Source of the DNA: Roseobacter sp.
Lineage (GTDB): Bacteria; Pseudomonadota; Alphaproteobacteria; Rhodobacterales; Rhodobacteraceae
Length of the DNA: 61,660 nucleotides
Assembly (NCBI GenBank): GCA_024636495.1
Contig: JAGXGZ010000059.1
Span: 1-61,660, forward strand
Direction of reading: 5' to 3'
The notes beneath the pieces were generated by a model. It saw only the letters and a program-made list of their open reading frames with translations, was not told the origin of the DNA and ran no database searches. Positions 30,216 through 39,247 of the stretch are shown here, in pieces. Numbering within the stretch: the stretch's first letter is position 1; every line of letters starts with the position of its first letter. Both the position numbers and the translations under genes were made by a program.

Positions 30216-31328
30216 TCATAGAAAAATTTCGTCGAACTTCGTCTCTGAATCTGCTTCCAGGGTTTTGACAGCCCCGTCCACTTCTACGTCCGTCGGGTTT
30301 TCCCAGTCTGCGTTAGCAATCATGCCCGCATCTTTCAAAGCCTGTCCCGTTTTCTTGAAATCGATCAGCGAATAGACCTCGTTATACTGGATTTTTTCAC
30401 CGGCGCGGAACCAGAACCGCGTGCAGGCATCAACTACGTCGGGGGTGACACCAGCGAACCACTTAAGCTGCCGCTGAAAGTCTTCGAAGATCCTGCCGGG
30501 ACGGCGCAGAAGAATGGCTATCTTGCAGGACGGATCAATCACAAACGCAGCCAGATGCAGCGCAGAATTGTCGGTGGATACGATCATCGACGCAGCCTTG
30601 TAGGTGGCCAGTTGGGTTTGCAAATCATGCTGTTGCGGATGAAAAATAGTATAGCCTTCGGCCTCCATCTTGGCCTCGATATAGTCCTCCATCAAATACC
30701 GCCCGCGTTTGCGAAACAGCGCGCTGCGCGAAATGTAAATCTTGTCGGGACCGGCCGGTTCGATCCTTTGGCGTAGACGGCGGTCGGTAAAAGCGCGAAA
30801 TTCCGGACTGCCTGACATCAGATCGTGAACGCCGAATGCTTGCGGCGCGATGATCAGCCGTTCGATACGGGTGGGTTTGGCAAACGCGGTCATCCGGGGC
30901 ATGTCACCGAGTTGGTCCGTGATAACCTTGACCATCCCCAAGCTACGTTCGGGCCAAGTGATTGGATTTTTGGGGATGAAGGCGATGGCATCAATCTGTT
31001 CGGTCACCTCATCCACCGCCCAAAGCCGCGCCAACGATTCACACAACGCGTGGCCGAAATGCCCGTACGAAAGCCCCGCATAAAGCATCGTGCCAGCAAC
31101 CTCGCGGTCCACCTCTGCCTCGGAGGGCAAATCAGGCTCGACGGTTGTGGGCCGCCTGCTAGAGCGCCACGTCATCGCGTCTTCGCAAAACGCCCCATCC
31201 GCGTCGAACACCCCGGCCGGGCGTGCCATGGCACGGCGTTTGCCTTCGCCCCAAGGGACGATCAAAGCGTTCTCGACCACACGAATTTCACCCGCCAAAG
31301 GGCGATCTGGGTCAAACGTAAGCGCCAT
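30216..31328 (-). CDS. Glycosyltransferase family 61-like protein (DUF563)
   Basis: 370-residue protein with the DUF563/GT61 pattern: an AGLSYGHFGHALCESLARLW segment near the N-terminal third (the YGHFGH-E motif), KIYISRS in the middle and a VSTDNSALHLAAF sugar-nucleotide-binding region later. The ATG at 31328 has GGAG upstream. It is the last gene of the long minus-strand glycan operon and follows the sulfatase by 32 bases. It probably transfers a sugar in surface polysaccharide synthesis. Confidence 0.78.
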   Translation of the reverse strand: MALTFDPDRPLAGEIRVVENALIVPWGEGKRRAMARPAGVFDADGAFCEDAMTWRSSRRPTTVEPDLPSEAEVDREVAGTMLYAGLSYGHFGHALCESLARLWAVDEVTEQIDAIAFIPKNPITWPERSLGMVKVITDQLGDMPRMTAFAKPTRIERLIIAPQAFGVHDLMSGSPEFRAFTDRRLRQRIEPAGPDKIYISRSALFRKRGRYLMEDYIEAKMEAEGYTIFHPQQHDLQTQLATYKAASMIVSTDNSALHLAAFVIDPSCKIAILLRRPGRIFEDFQRQLKWFAGVTPDVVDACTRFWFRAGEKIQYNEVYSLIDFKKTGQALKDAGMIANADWENPTDVEVDGAVKTLEADSETKFDEIFL

Positions 31329-31360
31329 GTCTTTCTCCAACTGGGTCTGAGAGGACTTCT

Positions 31361-33658
31361 TTAGCCCCGGGTGATCTGGGATTGCAATTTCTTCTGGGAC
31401 ACGGGGCCATCAATCCGAATAAACGAAACGCCCAGACGGATGTTGGCGCGGTCATTCCCGGTGATCTGAACTTCTGGTTCATTTGGCCAAGCGGACAGAT
31501 CAAGCGTGTAATCATCGCTCCACCCAGCGATCAGGGTCACGCCGCCGTAAGCCACATGGAACACCGCCTGACCTTCGCCGGGCTCGATCGTGTTGTGACC
31601 GCTGCCGATATAAATGTGGTCATCCCCCCCGGCCGAGCGGACGATATTGCGCCCCGGTCCGGTATGAATTTCCGATCCCCCCGTCCCGTCGCTGATGTCA
31701 TCGTTACCCGGACCGCCATAAATCTTGCTGCGCCCCTCGCCGCCGCAAATGACATCGTCGCCTGCGCCGCCATCCAGGATATCGCGCCCATTGCCACCAT
31801 AAAGCGTGTCGTTGCCCGCGCCGCCATAAAAGATGTGCACGTCCTTGCCGCGGCCGGATTTTGCGATCAGGATGTCGTTGCCCGCGCCGCCATGAAACGT
31901 GGCCCCTGCGTATTTCGCGCCGATCATGACATCCGCACCGCGACTGCCATGGACGTTGACAGCGACACGTTCCGAGGTCTCGAAATTCATCGGCGTATCA
32001 GGATGTGCAACGATGGCGATCTCTTTACCCTCGCTGGCGTTTTGTTCCTTGCGCGAGACGACCGTGGCGATGCGGATATTCTCGATATAGGCGGGCATGT
32101 GCAGCACGTAATCATCCGGGCCCGCCATGTACCACAGCGTGTCATTTCCGCCATCAGCGTCTTCGGTGATCTTTTCGGCATTGGCCCCGTAAGCCCAATA
32201 ATCATTGTCGGCATTGCCCCCTGCCAGCACCACGGACCCATCCAGCGCCATCATCGCATTTACGCCACGCTGAGGGTTCTCGAACCCACGCAGATCAAGA
32301 CCAAGTTCAAGCGCGTTATCCACCATGCAGGCGCGCAAAGCGTCCAGCGGGGCGTCGGCGACGATATTCGTCGTCTCGCCCGGGTCAGCGACCAGATCAT
32401 AGATATGCTCTTCGCCGTTGGGATAGCGAAAGTATCTATACCGGCTCAGATCGGGTTCCGAGGATCGCACCGACAGCGTGCCAAAAACACTGGTTACAGG
32501 CGATTTCTTGATGTCGAACTGCCCGAAACTTTCATCCACCAAGGCCAGCAAACTTTGCCCCGAGGTCCAGTCAGGCCGGTACGGCAGCCCCGCCAGATCC
32601 ATAATCGTTTTGGGCACATTGTGTAAAGACACCGGCAGATCGATCACGCGGCCCTGCGCCATCCGCGCGCTCCAGATGCCAAGGGGGACGTGGGCAGCAC
32701 TGTCCCACTGGCTCATCTTGTGGAAACTGTCATGGGTGCCCAGGTTAAACCCGTTGTCCGACAGCAAAACCACAGTAGTATTTTGCCCCAATTCAGAATT
32801 CCGAAGCGCCTCCATGAACCGGCCAATTTCGGCATCCACATGGCTGATCGCTGCGAAATAGGCGCGCACAACTTGGCGCCACGCCTGATCGCCCGCCTTT
32901 TCGGGTGTCCAAGGGCCGTTGGTGATATAGGCGGCCTCGTAGACCGCCATGCCTTCTTGCGGCCCGAAATAGTCCTCTGGTGCGGCGGTGCTGGGCCAGT
33001 TGATTTTGTCGACGTCATATTGCTGATAAAACCGGTCAGGGCATTGCAGGTTGTAATGCGGATGCTTGAAGCCAAGCTGGATCAGGTGGCGGCGCTTGGG
33101 ATCGGCGCGGCCCAGATAGTCGATGGCATTTTGCGCCACCATATTGTCATAGAACCTGCTGTCCTGACTCCCGTCATCATTGGGGTGATTGACGCCTGCG
33201 ATCCCCGGCCCCTTGTCGAGGTATTTCTTGACGTTGCTGCGCCGGCCTGCGTCCTTCGCCTCGGGCTGTTCGTGGAACAGGATGCGAGCGTATTCTTCGG
33301 GCATGGGTTTGTAATTGCTGTCGACCTTGCCAGTGGTAAAGGTCCGGAAACCTGCGCGGCGCAGATCGAATTGCCAGCCTGTGGTGGGCGGCAGGATATC
33401 GCGCCAAAACCGATTGAGATCGACCAGACCGGTGCGAAACGGCGACAGCCCTGTGGCCAGTTCAGCGCGACAAGGCGCGCACAGCGGCACGGTGGCATAG
33501 GCATTGGCAAAACGCACGCCCTCGCCCATGAAACGGTCGATGTTGGGGGTGCTGATCGTCAGGCCAAAGGCGTTGCGCCACGTGAAGATGTCGATCATGT
33601 CATCAATCCAGATGACGCAGATGTTGTCGCCTTGCGCGTTCTGTTTGCTGAAACTCAT
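31361..33658 (-). CDS. Sulfatase fused to RTX calcium-binding repeats
   Basis: 765-residue protein. The N-terminal about 480 residues form a sulfatase/alkaline-phosphatase-fold hydrolase: a metal-binding Asp pair in IWIDDM, the formylglycine motif Cys60-Ala-Pro-Cys-Arg (C-x-P-x-R), a later VLLSDNGFNLG motif with Asp-Asn, and a Lys-rich HKMSQWD loop. Residues about 588-700 carry glycine- and Asp-rich nonapeptides (GGAGNDILI, GGAGNDTLY, GGAGDDVIC, GGPGNDDIS) typical of RTX proteins. There is no signal peptide, so type I secretion is likely. The ATG at 33658 overlaps the upstream gene in ATGA. It probably removes sulfate from an extracellular glycan; this is inferred. Confidence 0.85.
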   Translation of the reverse strand: MSFSKQNAQGDNICVIWIDDMIDIFTWRNAFGLTISTPNIDRFMGEGVRFANAYATVPLCAPCRAELATGLSPFRTGLVDLNRFWRDILPPTTGWQFDLRRAGFRTFTTGKVDSNYKPMPEEYARILFHEQPEAKDAGRRSNVKKYLDKGPGIAGVNHPNDDGSQDSRFYDNMVAQNAIDYLGRADPKRRHLIQLGFKHPHYNLQCPDRFYQQYDVDKINWPSTAAPEDYFGPQEGMAVYEAAYITNGPWTPEKAGDQAWRQVVRAYFAAISHVDAEIGRFMEALRNSELGQNTTVVLLSDNGFNLGTHDSFHKMSQWDSAAHVPLGIWSARMAQGRVIDLPVSLHNVPKTIMDLAGLPYRPDWTSGQSLLALVDESFGQFDIKKSPVTSVFGTLSVRSSEPDLSRYRYFRYPNGEEHIYDLVADPGETTNIVADAPLDALRACMVDNALELGLDLRGFENPQRGVNAMMALDGSVVLAGGNADNDYWAYGANAEKITEDADGGNDTLWYMAGPDDYVLHMPAYIENIRIATVVSRKEQNASEGKEIAIVAHPDTPMNFETSERVAVNVHGSRGADVMIGAKYAGATFHGGAGNDILIAKSGRGKDVHIFYGGAGNDTLYGGNGRDILDGGAGDDVICGGEGRSKIYGGPGNDDISDGTGGSEIHTGPGRNIVRSAGGDDHIYIGSGHNTIEPGEGQAVFHVAYGGVTLIAGWSDDYTLDLSAWPNEPEVQITGNDRANIRLGVSFIRIDGPVSQKKLQSQITRG

Positions 33659-34461
33659 AACGCGTCCTCTTGGGCTTCGACAAAGCGGCAGGCTTGGGTG
33701 ATCTTGTCCATCGCGGCAGGCGTCGTCCCGGCGGTATCGAGCCAGAACAGCACGTCGTGGATCACCGAATGGCCAAGTGTTTTCAAAATACCCTTGCGGT
33801 GCGATCTGCATCCGATGAACAAATCAGTGGCACCGGAAAGCGCGGTTGCCAAACCGGCACTCGCGTCCGGGCTGGTTTGAGAAGGGGGAAGTTTCGCGCC
33901 GCGCTTGGCGGCGGTCAGACTAAGTTTTCCATGATCATAACCGACCAAAACCCACATCTGCGCGCCCGGTGAAGGTACGGTCACTTCGACCGATCCGGCA
34001 TCATCACGCCATTCCAACAGACCGTCTTTTTCGGATAGGAACAGATAGTTATCCCCGTCGGGCGGATTCAGGGTCACCAAAGTCCGCGCCTGACCTTCCG
34101 GCGATGTCAGGCGCACAGCACAGCAAAACTGTTCAGCGTCGACCAGGGCCGCATCAACGACGAACCCACCATTCACCTCGCGAATATAGCCCACGCCGCC
34201 GCCCGCCGCGAGACGGGCGTGACCCTCGTTCGGTTCTGCCGGGCGGGCTGGATTGCCCAGCGCGTTTTCAGGGGTCCAAACAGCGATGGCACCGCTGGGG
34301 TCCAGAGCAACTGCGCCAGCATGGCCACGATACCAGATCGCATCCATATCATTGGGGTGCTGGTTTGCAGCGGCCTTTGGAGCATCAACCACCGGCGCTT
34401 CGCGCAGGATCACACGATCAGGAAGGTCGATATCAATAAAAATCGGCACGAATGTATCCAT
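33655..34461 (-). CDS. LamG/concanavalin-like hypothetical protein
   Basis: 268-residue protein without signal peptide or membrane segment. The second half has an alternating-strand pattern (VVDAALVDAEQFCCAVRL, WVLVGYDHGKLSL, DLFIGCRSHRKGI) suggestive of a LamG-type carbohydrate-binding jelly roll. The assignment is by pattern only. The start at 34461 overlaps the preceding stop (TAATG) and its stop overlaps the sulfatase start, so the three products are made together. It may bind or present the glycan processed by the sulfatase. Confidence 0.6.
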   Translation of the reverse strand: MDTFVPIFIDIDLPDRVILREAPVVDAPKAAANQHPNDMDAIWYRGHAGAVALDPSGAIAVWTPENALGNPARPAEPNEGHARLAAGGGVGYIREVNGGFVVDAALVDAEQFCCAVRLTSPEGQARTLVTLNPPDGDNYLFLSEKDGLLEWRDDAGSVEVTVPSPGAQMWVLVGYDHGKLSLTAAKRGAKLPPSQTSPDASAGLATALSGATDLFIGCRSHRKGILKTLGHSVIHDVLFWLDTAGTTPAAMDKITQACRFVEAQEDAL

Positions 34462-35903
34462 TAGTGCACCGGCAATGCTGCGGGCAATGCCCAACGATGG
34501 AGGGTTTGGCCCGTCACACTTTGGTAGCTGAAACCGTCCCTGAGCGCGCCACGGTTGGCGGGCATCCCGTCGTCAGATGCAGGATGACCAAATGCATAAC
34601 AAAGTGTCAAATCCTTACCTTTCGGGGGCTTGTCGCAGGTGATCAGCAGATCGTTCCGGTCTTTGGGGTCCAGTCGTACGTCCATAATTTTCGCCCCCTT
34701 GTCATCGCCCTCAAGGCGAAAGCCGCAGGCCTCGCCCGCATTCAGCGGATCGGCCTTATCAAGGACGAACGCACCCAACGCTTCGCCACGACAGCGGATC
34801 ACCGATGCATCAGCCTCGCGCTCTGCCAGCAACAACACCGGACAGGCCCATGGCGCGTCGCTGTTGCGCGCCTCGATGGCAAAGCTCTCCATCTCGGCGA
34901 TTTGCAAGCGCGCGTCGGGGGTTGGCCGGCCAAATGGATCTTGCGCAAACATATATCCAGGGGCCGCATAGATATGGTCGTGCGTGCCTTTATTCCATGC
35001 CAGATCCCACTGCGCCCGCAAAACGGGCGTGTCTGAAATATCAGCGGTGCCCGCATCAAAGACAGAGGTAAACAGCGGTTTGCGCAGGCCGTTGTCTTCA
35101 AACAGATCGGTGATCTGGTGCATAATGGCATGCATCCCTCGGGTCCAGTCCGCACCGGTGCTCAGGACATCTTCAAGGGTGAAATCAAGCCCCACGGACA
35201 GTACCTTTGCGGGCTTTCCCAAGGATTTGGCCGCATCACAAAGGTTCACGACAGTCTGGCGAAAGTTGGCCATCGCCGCACCTTGCGACAGTGCTGCGAT
35301 CCCCGCAGAACTATCTGTTTCAGAGCGGGCGTAAATCAGCGGCAAGGCACGGTGGCTGGCCATGCGGCGGCGCAGGATTTCATCGGCGATCAGACTGTCA
35401 CGGGTCTGCTCGGTCAGTTTTTGAATGATATCGGTCGCGTCATTGTCTTGGGTGCCTGCCGCGCCCGCTGGCCCCAGATCATCGCCTGTGGTCACTACGT
35501 GATACGGAAACGACAGCGGCTCTGAAGCGGTCACGGCGCGACGTGAGCCACCAAAGGACAGCAGCCCATAAACCGCACCTGCGGTATCCGCGATAATATC
35601 CGGCGCGCTTGCCTCATCGCTTAGGCGCACACGGCGGCGAAACTGGCGCGGGCCTTGAGCACCTGGCAAGTTGGCGCTGAAGATATACCACTGACCGCGC
35701 TGGCGCAGGTTCCACGCATCCACATCCCCAAGCACGGCAGGATCAACGGCTGCATCCGCATCCCGTGCGGGCAGACGGCTGTGAATATCCGCAATCACGC
35801 TGTCAGACAGGTTCATGCGCAAACCGGTCTCGTCAAAGCCGATCACATCGCCGTTTTTCGCCCGAAGCAGAACGCCGCGCCGCTGGGCCCCTTGGTCTTG
35901 CAT
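34461..35903 (-). CDS. Hypothetical protein of 480 residues in glycan operon
   Basis: I do not recognise this protein. It has no signal peptide or membrane helix. The N-terminal 120 residues look like a beta-rich module. The middle has YGLLSFGGSRRAV, a YARSETDSSAG stretch and a VLSVGLDF segment that faintly recall SGNH or sialate-O-acetylesterase folds, but no full catalytic set is visible. An AAAGGACC ribosome binding site precedes the ATG. It is coupled to the LamG-like gene and the RTX sulfatase and is probably part of the same secreted or surface system. Confidence 0.65.
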   Translation of the reverse strand: MQDQGAQRRGVLLRAKNGDVIGFDETGLRMNLSDSVIADIHSRLPARDADAAVDPAVLGDVDAWNLRQRGQWYIFSANLPGAQGPRQFRRRVRLSDEASAPDIIADTAGAVYGLLSFGGSRRAVTASEPLSFPYHVVTTGDDLGPAGAAGTQDNDATDIIQKLTEQTRDSLIADEILRRRMASHRALPLIYARSETDSSAGIAALSQGAAMANFRQTVVNLCDAAKSLGKPAKVLSVGLDFTLEDVLSTGADWTRGMHAIMHQITDLFEDNGLRKPLFTSVFDAGTADISDTPVLRAQWDLAWNKGTHDHIYAAPGYMFAQDPFGRPTPDARLQIAEMESFAIEARNSDAPWACPVLLLAEREADASVIRCRGEALGAFVLDKADPLNAGEACGFRLEGDDKGAKIMDVRLDPKDRNDLLITCDKPPKGKDLTLCYAFGHPASDDGMPANRGALRDGFSYQSVTGQTLHRWALPAALPVH

Positions 35904-35979
35904 TTATTTAGGTCCTTTGACGGATCATCGTTCATTCAAGGTATGGCATGAAGCCAAACCGTTCTAAAGCTTTGATGCA

Positions 35980-36843
35980 CTATTTATAAAATGGACGCCA
36001 TTTCTTGAGCAGGCGGCGGAAGCCTTTTTCTCGTGCGATCCGGTAGAACGCCTGCGCCGCAGGTTTTTCCTTTTCGTGCAATGTTGTGCCGACCTTGCGG
36101 ACATATCGAAACCCATCGCCGCGCCCCGCACGGTAGGCCTTGCGCATCTCGTGGGCCGAAATATCCCCGCGCAGCAAATCAAATAGCGCCTCGGCTTGGC
36201 CCATCTCGACGATGGATTGAATGCCAGCATGGCCTGCACCGTGCAGCAGAACGCGGCTGTACTGCGCGGGCTTGGGCAAGCGTGCTTCGTGTTTCTTGTC
36301 TGGTTTGTGCAGCGGATCAACCAGCACGATATAGGCGCGCATGTCATCCAGATGCGCGCCCAGATCATGATGCCATCCGTCCATCTTCGCCCATTGTTCG
36401 CCATAGCGCCGCTCGAAACGCACTACGGCAGGATCGATAGAGCTTTGTGGCGAAACTGCGATTGCTCGCGAGGCATTCAGCGCCTGCGCCCCCAGCATCG
36501 CGGCGTAGCCGCCCATGCTAAAGCCATACGCGGTTAATTGCGGGTCCGGCCCAAAGAATGCCCGGCACGCTGTCATCGCGACAATGAATTCGTCGTGTTG
36601 ATGCCAGTCTTCATCGCGGTGGAAAACGCTGACATGGGCAATTGCGCGCTTGGTGAATGACTTTGACCCCCACCCTCCCGCGTCCGACTGAAACGGATAG
36701 TCAAAGGGCGCAAAGGCCACCAATACCTTTTGCGGCTTGGCGGGGCCGGTATATTCCAACCGCAGCCTTGTCCCGTCATAGATGACTTGTCGACCCACCC
36801 AGCCCTTTGGCAAGGGCTGTGCCTGCATGTCTGTGCTAGTCAT
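35980..36843 (-). CDS. Alpha/beta hydrolase-like protein of glycan cluster
   Basis: 287-residue protein with a nucleophile elbow AYGFSMGGYAA (Ser in GFSMGG), an upstream strand VLVAFAPFDYPF and a candidate His in LLHGAGHAG. The C-terminus is basic. It may deacylate or transfer acyl groups on a polysaccharide, but similar proteins are annotated simply as hydrolases. The ATG at 36843 overlaps the preceding glycosyltransferase gene by eight bases. Confidence 0.7.
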   Translation of the reverse strand: MTSTDMQAQPLPKGWVGRQVIYDGTRLRLEYTGPAKPQKVLVAFAPFDYPFQSDAGGWGSKSFTKRAIAHVSVFHRDEDWHQHDEFIVAMTACRAFFGPDPQLTAYGFSMGGYAAMLGAQALNASRAIAVSPQSSIDPAVVRFERRYGEQWAKMDGWHHDLGAHLDDMRAYIVLVDPLHKPDKKHEARLPKPAQYSRVLLHGAGHAGIQSIVEMGQAEALFDLLRGDISAHEMRKAYRAGRGDGFRYVRKVGTTLHEKEKPAAQAFYRIAREKGFRRLLKKWRPFYK

Positions 36844-37723
36844 CCGCCAAAATCTTTTCCGCATCGATCTTGTCGAAACGGCGTTCCCCCATGTGCTGCT
36901 CCAACATGCCTTTGGCTTTGCGCAGCATGTTGACCTCTTTTAGAACCTTCGTATTGCGGTAGTGGATCATCTTGATATCCTTATCTTCGGGCAAGGGTTT
37001 GCCCCGCAATTGGCCGCCCAAGATATAGTGCTGTTCTTCGGGCAGGATGTTCCAGTCAAGGCCTGCCGCGCGGATCGCCAGAGGCAGGCTCATCTGGTCC
37101 AGATAAGGGCGTTTCTTGATCAGATCGACCTTGTCGATGATCTGCGCCAAGCTCATCCAGACCTCGACGAACGTTTCGCCCTTGTCCGTTACCGGCCCTT
37201 CGGGAAACACGATAAGCCCTGCGTTAAAATAAGGCATCAGAGGTTTGCGTTTTTGACGCGACAGCCAGATGCGTTCTTCGGGCAGCGGCATGTCACAAGC
37301 GGCATAGATGTGATCCCAGATGTCCTGCCCGGACCATAGCATCGAGGTCGCAGGTGCCACCGACACATGCCCCGGCTTGATCATCTCGTCCGACGTGTTG
37401 GGTGCAATGAACAGCATGTCGCTGTCCATGAACGCAGAATAGGCTGTTCGCCTTGGCTGCATCGCGGCAACCATCTTGTTGCCATGAGGATAAGGGGGAT
37501 CAAACACGCCAGCGGTTTCAATAGGCCGCACATCCACATTCAGCTTTTTAAAGATCGCCATCGCGTAGGGGTTCATGTCGCCGATGGTTTCGGCAGGGCA
37601 ATAGCCGATCAGATCAACATCTTCCGCAAACTGCGTGCGGATCGAAGCGGCCAGAAAGCACCCCATGTCCTGATATTTTGGCGGGTCGACCACGAAAAAG
37701 ATAGACAGCTTTGGAATGCTCAT
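36836..37723 (-). CDS. Putative GT-A fold glycosyltransferase
   Basis: 295-residue cytoplasmic protein. Residues about 95-102 carry FMDSDMLFI, an Asp-x-Asp nucleotide-sugar/metal motif. MPYFNAGLIVFPEG and YLDQMSLPLAI downstream resemble the acceptor side of GT8/GT-A enzymes. No family symbol is justified. It leads a run of overlapping minus-strand genes and follows the GT90-like gene by about 80 bases. Confidence 0.7.
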   Translation of the reverse strand: MSIPKLSIFFVVDPPKYQDMGCFLAASIRTQFAEDVDLIGYCPAETIGDMNPYAMAIFKKLNVDVRPIETAGVFDPPYPHGNKMVAAMQPRRTAYSAFMDSDMLFIAPNTSDEMIKPGHVSVAPATSMLWSGQDIWDHIYAACDMPLPEERIWLSRQKRKPLMPYFNAGLIVFPEGPVTDKGETFVEVWMSLAQIIDKVDLIKKRPYLDQMSLPLAIRAAGLDWNILPEEQHYILGGQLRGKPLPEDKDIKMIHYRNTKVLKEVNMLRKAKGMLEQHMGERRFDKIDAEKILADD

Positions 37724-37801
37724 GAGGGGTGCCTTTTATGGGGCGTGAATGTCGATGGGGAGCGCCGCACCTGAAATGCCCAAATCCAGCGCCGCTTATG
37801 C

Positions 37802-39094
37802 CTAGCCATTCGAAGCATCGCTTTTGGCCGCTTCGCGTTTCGCTTTGGCTGCGGATTTGCGTTCCTTCGATGTCAGCTTTTGAGCGACAGGCCGGCTTGT
37901 TGGCGTTTTGGAAGCAGCGCGCGTCACAGCCGGTTTTGGCGCAGTTTTAGATTTAGGTTTTGCCTTGGCGATTGGCTTTGGCTTTTTCAGACCCAATCGA
38001 GCGCGCATGCCGTCGATCACGCCAACAGCGATTTGGGTCCGCAAATCCGGGTCGGCCAAAAATTTGCAGACGTCAGCCGCGCGGGCGGCCATTTCCTGAC
38101 ATTCGTCTTGATGACCGTCACACCACCCCAGCCGCTTTGTAACATTGCCGTGGTTTTTCCGAATGGGGACGAAATGTTCCCATGGCTTGAAATGATGGGT
38201 CGCAAACGTCTCGAACGGGCAATCGACAACAAGCGCCACACTGCCCGAATTCAGTGTCCAATACAGACTTGACCCCACATCGTTGCCGGGCAGGACGACA
38301 ATATATTTGTAGGTTTGAAATTCTTCACGCGACATGCGAGGCCGTTCGAAATCAACCAAAAACGGTTCATTCTCAAGTATAAACCCGTCCGAATTTGTGT
38401 AGCCCAGATCGAAACGGGGGTTGTCGAAATAAAGGCTTAGAAAGTTGAACCGCTGCATTGATTTCAACACGTGAAGTGTTTCATCGCGGCTGAATTCTCC
38501 GCTCTTGTATTTGCGCAAAAGCGGGTACATCCGGATCATGTCACCCCGTGCCCGGGGCCCCAATCGCCCCCGGTTGCCCGGCCCGCCACGCCATGCGACG
38601 CGGTCGGACTTATCGCCCCATGCGACACGGTTCGGATCAAGATTGCCCAGAAAATCAGGGCTGTCGATGTCGTGATATTCGGGAAGCGGCCACAGGACAT
38701 GGCCCTCGGGTCTGGCGTGTAGACGGTTGAAATTGATCAATGGTGCCGCGCGTCCTTCGCTGTCGACGACCGTGCGGTGGCGATGGTCTTGCATGTCCAC
38801 AAGAAAGTCAAAGTCAGCCCCAGCCGCAAGAATGTCGCGCAACGCGTTCGTGGTCTTGGTGTTCTTCGAATGCTGGCTATGTTGGACAAGCCAAGGCCGA
38901 TCGGGATCGCCCGACGGCTGCCAATCGTTCAAATCCCGCGCCGTTTGTCCGGCATGATCCCACAACAAAGTCATCCCGCTGGACGCGCGTGTTCCATACT
39001 CAAGCGCTGCGGGATCAAGCGACATCTCAAAGTCGCCTTGCGCACCAAGTTGATGCGCAATTGAGCTATCTACAAAATCTTTCGACGTAACCAT
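37802..39094 (-). CDS. GT90 (CAP10)-like glycosyltransferase with basic C-terminal tail
   Basis: 430-residue protein. The motif KSDRVAWRGGPGNRGR and the region YKYIVVLPGNDVGSSLYWTL followed by HFKPWEHFVPI match the CAP10/GT90 family known from glucosyl- and xylosyltransferases. From about residue 370 the sequence becomes a Lys/Ala/Pro-rich low-complexity tail (KPKPIAKAKPKSK and similar) that is not part of the family fold and could contact membrane or nucleic acid. It is the first gene of the minus-strand glycan run and is divergent from the GT2 gene at 39248. Confidence 0.75.
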   Translation of the reverse strand: MVTSKDFVDSSIAHQLGAQGDFEMSLDPAALEYGTRASSGMTLLWDHAGQTARDLNDWQPSGDPDRPWLVQHSQHSKNTKTTNALRDILAAGADFDFLVDMQDHRHRTVVDSEGRAAPLINFNRLHARPEGHVLWPLPEYHDIDSPDFLGNLDPNRVAWGDKSDRVAWRGGPGNRGRLGPRARGDMIRMYPLLRKYKSGEFSRDETLHVLKSMQRFNFLSLYFDNPRFDLGYTNSDGFILENEPFLVDFERPRMSREEFQTYKYIVVLPGNDVGSSLYWTLNSGSVALVVDCPFETFATHHFKPWEHFVPIRKNHGNVTKRLGWCDGHQDECQEMAARAADVCKFLADPDLRTQIAVGVIDGMRARLGLKKPKPIAKAKPKSKTAPKPAVTRAASKTPTSRPVAQKLTSKERKSAAKAKREAAKSDASNG

Positions 39095-39247
39095 GGACCG
39101 CTCAATGCTCAGGAAGACAGGCGATTATTTGTTTTGTTGCTTGTCTATTGTTGCTCAAACTATACCCTGCCACAGGCGATTGAGGCAACCCTTTTGACAA
39201 GGCGGCCCCTCTCCCTCGCGCAGTGCAAATGATCAGGCAGGTTTCCC

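Noticed and set aside
31560..31893. Regular short repeats that could suggest a CRISPR or minisatellite
   Set aside because: The periodicity is explained by RTX nonapeptides in the sulfatase coding sequence; there are no conserved direct repeats with unique spacers. No CRISPR array was seen in the window.
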